Shown here piece after piece: positions 19,201-22,118 of a DNA stretch of 22,118 nucleotides. The position numbers and the translations under genes are program-made. Origin of the DNA: Baffinella frigidus (Eukaryota > Cryptophyceae > Cryptomonadales > Baffinellaceae); NCBI GenBank assembly GCA_026770585.1, contig MU646505.1:494757-516874 (forward strand), written 5' to 3'. A model generated the notes under the pieces. That model did no database searches and was not told where the DNA came from. It saw nothing but the letters and a program-made list of their open reading frames with translations. The stretch's first letter is position 1; every line of letters begins with the position of its first letter.

Positions 19201-19727
19201 AACGTTTCGCCGTTGATGTCGGGAACCTGCCACCAAGCATCAGAGCGTCAGGCCCGACGTTCACGGGGTGCAGGAACATGGCGCACCTGACGCCCAGACC
19301 GCAAGACCCACAAAGAGGACGGGCAGCCTGGCACAATGGGAAGGCGCATGGGAGCCACCTTGATCTCCCAGAGGCTCGCGGGCATGGGCGTCCCCTGTTG
19401 AGGGCCCCCGATGAGACGTCAGCGAGAAGTCAGAAGAGAGGCGTTGCTATGTATGCCCGAGTTTGGGGTTAGTGGATCGAGGCCCGTTCACAGGCTATAC
19501 TCTCTTGGAGGATAACACCCCCGCCAGGAAGCAAGAAGGAGACCACCCCCATGAATTCGTGAGGTGTTGAGGCTACGCGCGCTCAGAGCTCAGCAGGCAG
19601 GAAGCGATGCGATGGGCCGTCAAATTTTGCCCCAGGAACATGGGTTCACATGAAGTCAGGGTCTAGGCAGGGGGGGGATGGACGGGCGGGGCACGGGATA
19701 TACGCTCTTGGAGTAGCAAATCCCCAT
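15485..19727 (-). CDS. Glutathione peroxidase-like protein, 7 exons, putatively N-acylated
   Basis: Minus-strand exons are 19727-19704, 19226-19142, 19013-18922, 18475-18381, 16850-16805, 16430-16373 and 15576-15485. Junction phases are 0, 1, 0, 2, 0 and 1, and all agree. The total is 492 nt, or 163 aa plus TAG, the normal size for the family. It should reduce hydroperoxides using thioredoxin or glutathione. Family motifs in order: DINGETFDF, GKVMLICNVARNCG (peroxidatic Cys), DFEIILFPCNQ, FLSLEPGTEAEI, NVNGKDTSPTY, FLKNQKG, AWNY, KFLVKKDGSIVAL. Unusual: the Gln of the common GGQEPG motif is Leu (LSLEPG), and no Cys follows it where thioredoxin-type enzymes have the resolving Cys. The N-terminus MGICYSKS has Gly2, Cys4, Ser6 and Lys7, fitting N-myristoylation plus palmitoylation. 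Exon 1 could instead end at 19695 (adds VYP, 166 aa). The ACG|GTCCGA donor of exon 5 is weak. Confidence 0.85.
15597..15657. repeat. 21-bp minisatellite, 3 units
   Basis: Units of ATAATACCATTAGTCAGCAC plus T repeat about three times. They lie exactly between the true exon 7 (to 15576) and its partial duplicate (15666-15720), as if amplified at the duplication junction. Confidence 0.9.
15666..15720 (-). pseudogene. Partial duplicate of GPX exon 7
   Basis: On the minus strand, acceptor AATGATGGCAG at 15713 is followed by LVKQNGSIVVLRDTL. This matches the first half of exon 7 (LVKKDGSIVALRDTP), and then the frame runs into the 21-bp repeat. Transcription from exon 6 meets this copy first. If its acceptor were used, the protein would end with a repeat-derived ILTN-like tail instead of the normal C-terminus. 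Confidence 0.65.
15867..15989. mobile_element. MITE family 1 copy in GPX intron 6
   Basis: The left end TGCAGGGGCACCTCCCTCAT and the right end TTATGAGCGAGGTGACCCTG are inverted. The core contains CCTAGGACC and GGTCCTAGG. It is 123 bp, non-coding, and shares its insertion point with 13597-13911 in the opposite arm. Confidence 0.7.
16184..16240. repeat. (GA)n microsatellite in GPX intron 6
   Basis: An uninterrupted GA tract of about 57 bp. On the transcribed strand of the GPX gene this is a CT-rich pyrimidine tract. Confidence 0.95.
18053..18210. mobile_element. MITE-like element with ~45-bp terminal inverted repeats in GPX intron 4
   Basis: The left arm TCATCCCGCCAGGTATTTAA, then TTTAGTTGCTCGAAACGCATAC, pairs with the right arm, which ends GTTTCGAGCAATTAAATTAG and then GTATCTGGCGGGATGA. 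GATT borders both ends, and GGTCGATT occurs just outside each, suggesting a target duplication. The sequence is unrelated to family 1. Confidence 0.75.
18295..18374. repeat. (CAGAGA)n/(GA)n microsatellite beside GPX exon 4
   Basis: Imperfect CAGAGAGA units run to within 7 bp of the exon 4 boundary at 18381. On the gene's strand the intron therefore starts GTATGCCCTCTCTC. Confidence 0.9.
19487..19615 (-). pseudogene. Degenerate third copy of GPX exon 1 inside intron 1
   Basis: On the minus strand, GAGCTCTGAGCGCGCGTAGC, then CTCAACACCT...CATGGGGGTG, parallels the 5' flank and start of exon 1 at 19727. The ATG at 19552 is followed by a roughly 24-bp insertion with a repeated GGGGGTG. After it, CCTCCAAGAGAGTATAGCCT resembles the exon 1 end CTCCAAGAGCGTATATCCC. 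The frame differs, so it no longer encodes the MG...SKS peptide. Confidence 0.55.
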
Positions 19728-20000
19728 GCTCCTGCGCTGTGGAGGCTTCGGCGACTCAGAGCTTCGAGACAGGGAAGGGCGCGGAGGGAAGCGGAGACCG
19801 GTGTACACCTCCTCCAGATAAGGACCACGTCACCAGGGTTGGTGGAGACGGGTGGAGACAACCGACACCGAAGATCACACCGACGTGCCAACCGCGTGTT
19901 CCAGGTTGGCATCTCGTTTCCCCGTCGCCTGCCCGTCGCAACCCGGTCCGCTTTTGACCGTTTTCGGTCCGCTTCTGCATGTCCGTCATGTCTGGCGCCT

Positions 20001-20023
20001 GGAATGATCTAGAACATTCTAGA
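20001..20023 (-). promoter_or_regulatory. Heat-shock-element-like motif upstream of the intact GPX gene
   Basis: On the minus strand this is TCTAGAATGTTCTAGATCAT followed by TCC. It is identical over about 20 bp to 12477-12497, although most of the following sequence differs (a roughly 190-bp indel lies between motif and start codon). It sits 275 bp upstream of the ATG. Conservation of a GAA/TTC-alternating motif fits heat or oxidative-stress control. Confidence 0.45.
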
Positions 20024-20141
20024 CGGTGTGCTGACAACGGATATCGAGAAATTGGAGCCGTCTATGTCAACTTTTGAGAAAGTCACGGGGGAGTGTGTCC
20101 GTTTTTGCCGGTTTAAGTTGACGTTCCAGAGCGTGGTAGAG

Positions 20142-20232
20142 GTCGGTTAGACCGGTCGCCTGTTTTTTCAACGTCGGTTAGAACGGTCGCCTGTTTTCAA
20201 AATTTTCTCGGAACAATTTTTTCTCGGAACAA
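20142..20232. repeat. Two short tandem duplications
   Basis: GTCGGTTAGAMCGGTCGCCT plus GTTTT occurs at 20142 and 20173. TTTTCTCGGAACAA occurs at 20203-20216 and 20219-20232. Just downstream (20285-20316) is a CTCGTACGAGCTCGTACG palindromic cluster. Confidence 0.75.
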
Positions 20233-20407
20233 GTGTGAAGTGCCGGGGGCTGCACGCAGTGCTCGTCGCCACCTTCTCGCCTCCTACGAGCCTCGTACGA
20301 GCTCGTACGCTCGTACGCCTTCTTGCTGCGAAGCGCTCTACCCCGCCCACTCGGAAGCGACCTCCTTCTGCTGAGGCCAGGGCAGGGAAACAGCAGGTCC
20401 CCTGAAG

Positions 20408-20572
20408 ATGCCGGGGGATGTGCCCAGCTCGAAGAAGCGGCTGCTTCCGGACAAGTTTCTCGTCTTGCTCGATCCTTGCGACTGGGCACTCGCAGATTCC
20501 CTCGACGGGCCCTGGCAAGGGTGTGGCAAGGGCCCGGCTGGTTTTCGGACCTTAAACAATCAAGTTCCACGG
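20408..20572 (+). CDS. Weak candidate exon, not recognised
   Basis: From an ATG the frame reads MPGDVPSSKKRLLPDKF, then LVLLDPCDWALADSLDGPW. Its composition is more protein-like than other frames here, and an acceptor-like AACAGCAG lies just upstream at 20397. No clear donor and no partner exon are visible. The frame later runs into a MITE copy (from 20656). It may be a chance frame. Confidence 0.22.
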
Positions 20573-20655
20573 AACACAGGTGTGCGCTGTAGTAGGATCC
20601 ACTTTTTCGCTGTACGAAGGCCTTGTAGTAGCCCAGGTGGCCAGGATGAGCCAAC

Positions 20656-20941
20656 TGCAGGGGTACCTCGCTCAGAAAAAAACGCCGCCCCATAGGTCTG
20701 TGTTTTCCTGTGCATTCCTCACGAGGGGGATTCATTTTTAGTGGATGGATCCCCGAAATAACCCAATATCCTGAAGTCTACATAATGACTTATGTTACAT
20801 CGTTCGGAGTTCCCCTCCCAGAGTCGGAGTCGGAGTTCCCATCCTACCCACACCACCCACAATAGGACCCCCATAGGGCCAGGCATGGGCCTACTGTAGG
20901 TCCTAGGGGGGTGCGATTTCTTATGTGAGGTACCCCTGTAG
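20656..20941. mobile_element. MITE family 1, interrupted copy
   Basis: The left end TGCAGGGGTACCTCGCTCAG, then AAAAAAACGCCGCC, and the right end TCTTATGTGAGGTACCCCTG, then TAG, are inverted. The core AGGACCCCCATAGGGCCAGG sits next to the right end. Extra sequence of about 160 bp separates the left end from the core. Confidence 0.6.
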
Positions 20942-21138
20942 GCTGAACAGTGACGTGCGGGCAAGTAGGTATCCGAATGCATGGTAGGAGAGTGGTGAGT
21001 GCCTTCTGTCTTGTCCTCTTCTCTGAGGCAGGCATCCTGTGTCAGCACCGAATCATCTACCACATGCTCTATCCACCACCCGCTATTTGCATCTATCCAA
21101 ACGGCTGGACCAGCCTCCATTCAGCGCGCCGTCCACGT

Positions 21139-21238
21139 CACCAGCCTCGCTCATTACGAGGCGAACCCCCCTAGAACCCTAACGTAGGCCTATCATATGT
21201 ACCTATCAGCACTAGGGTGGTGATCGAGGTACCCTGCA
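21139..21238. mobile_element. MITE family 1, degenerate copy
   Basis: CAGCCTCGCTCATTACGAGG, CCCCCCTAGAACCCTAACG and GATCGAGGTACCCTGCA keep the order of the family's arms and core. Much of the right inner arm is lost. Confidence 0.5.
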
Positions 21239-21717
21239 TGCGTCTCAAGCAATTTCATCTAGGAACACAACAGAATCTGTCAGGCGTAAGATAAGGCGTA
21301 AGGTACCATCCTTTTATGGCTGAAATAGAATATACACCCTTGTCTTCGGTGTTGGAAGCCTGAAGAAGCAGGACATATTCTGTCTTGTTCCGAAATTCAA
21401 TTGGATGCACCGGAACGCGCCTCGCATGCCAGTCCGCGTCGCCACCACACGCCTCTGTACTCTACACACATCCCCACCCCCACGCGCTCTCCTCACGCAG
21501 GAAGCTTCCCGAGCCTGGCAGCCAAGTCGTCTCTTGCCGGGGGGGGCGGTCGCGGCAGCGCCGCAGGCCGCGCGTGTGCTTGTTCTTGCGCGGGGAGTCG
21601 GTACCCGCCTGCCCAACCACGCAAAATGTTTCGGCTCAGTGTTCAGCACAAGACAAAGCCGAATTCGGCTTTGGAAAAACGTCAGTTTTGGCGATTATTG
21701 CTACCTGCCCGAAAGGG

Positions 21718-22077
21718 AATGCATGGTGGCCATGTTGGTTTCGATCCGCAATCAACACACGTTTCTCTCTGGGAGAATGGGCGCCGGCGATGGCGTAGCG
21801 CGTGGCGCCTTTGATCGATCTTTAAGTCGTGCTGAAAGCTGGCCATGGGGGGAAATGCACGGCGGCCATGGTGGAACCAATGTAGGTGTGTGATCATGTT
21901 GGGGTTGATCCGTAATAACCGCACTTCTCTCTCATCTGTCAGCAGGGGGGGGTGGGCACCTCTCTCGGCGCCCCTGCTCAGACACAAGTTCGGTGGGGAT
22001 GCATACATGGCGGCCATGGTGGTGGTAGCAAACTTCTCTCTCGGGAGGATGGGCACTTCTCTCTCGGGAGGATGGCG
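21718..22077. repeat. Three diverged tandem modules
   Basis: Each module has a GGCGGCCATGGTGG-like start (21722, 21860, 22007), then a GTTGATCCG or TTCGATCCG element in the first two. Each then has CTTCTCTCTCGGGAGGATGG or a variant (about 21765, 21921, 22031). The last part is repeated once more (22048-22072). Long frames on both strands (up to 162 codons) run through it but have no recognisable domain. Confidence 0.55.
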
Positions 22078-22079
22078 GG

Positions 22080-22081
<2 letters not shown>

Positions 22082-22118
<37 letters not shown>
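22082..22118. repeat. (CT)n microsatellite at window end
   Basis: An uninterrupted CT tract reaching the window edge. The window also begins (1-27) in a CT-rich tract just downstream of gene A exon 5. Confidence 0.95.

Overview
This window is nuclear DNA from a eukaryote, most likely a microbial alga. Genes are split by GT-AG introns. Non-coding DNA is full of degenerate TTTAGGG-type (CCCTAAA) heptamers, CT/GA microsatellites, palindromic MITE-like elements and diverged tandem repeats. I see no operon, ribosome binding site, rRNA, tRNA or CRISPR. The TTTAGGG unit is used by green algae and plants, but also by dinoflagellates, chromerids and others, so a prasinophyte-like green alga is only a guess. 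Most long open frames here are shadows of repeats or antisense of exons. I therefore built gene models by hand from splice sites, reading phase and protein similarity.

Left part (1-9.2 kb): two genes diverge from a 148 bp gap at 2470-2617. Gene A (minus, 2469 to beyond the left edge) has five phase-compatible exons. It encodes a long disordered Ser/Pro/Gly/Glu-rich N-terminus followed by a pair of degenerate EF-hand-like motifs. Gene B (plus, from 2618) begins with a signal-like hydrophobic segment and continues through small exons that are mostly in matching phase. It certainly includes 4148-5007 and may run to about 9180. Its product is not recognised. Several introns of A and B are made largely of telomere-like heptamers, mostly with the CCCTAAA strand as the sense strand.

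Middle (9.2-12.5 kb): poorly coding DNA with a palindromic MITE (10518-10639), one possible two-exon gene (11038-12123, with a poly-G assembly gap in its intron) and several perfect hairpins.

Right part (12.5-20 kb): the most informative region. A complete seven-exon glutathione peroxidase-like gene lies on the minus strand (19727 to 15485, 163 or 166 aa). All splice phases agree and the peroxidase Cys, FPCNQ and WN motifs are present. It starts with an MG...SKS N-myristoylation-type signal and lacks the family's usual Gln and resolving Cys. A second, broken copy lies tail-to-tail on the plus strand: exon 1 at 12594 and last exon at 14093-14211, with the middle exons missing. The two copies form the arms of an old inverted duplication centred near 14730. 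The duplication also contains the 3' flanks, a MITE insertion and a heat-shock-element-like motif upstream of both start codons. Exon 1 and exon 7 have each been duplicated again inside introns of the intact gene.

Right edge (20-22.1 kb): short tandem repeats, two more diverged MITE copies, one weak candidate exon, a set of diverged tandem modules and a terminal CT microsatellite.
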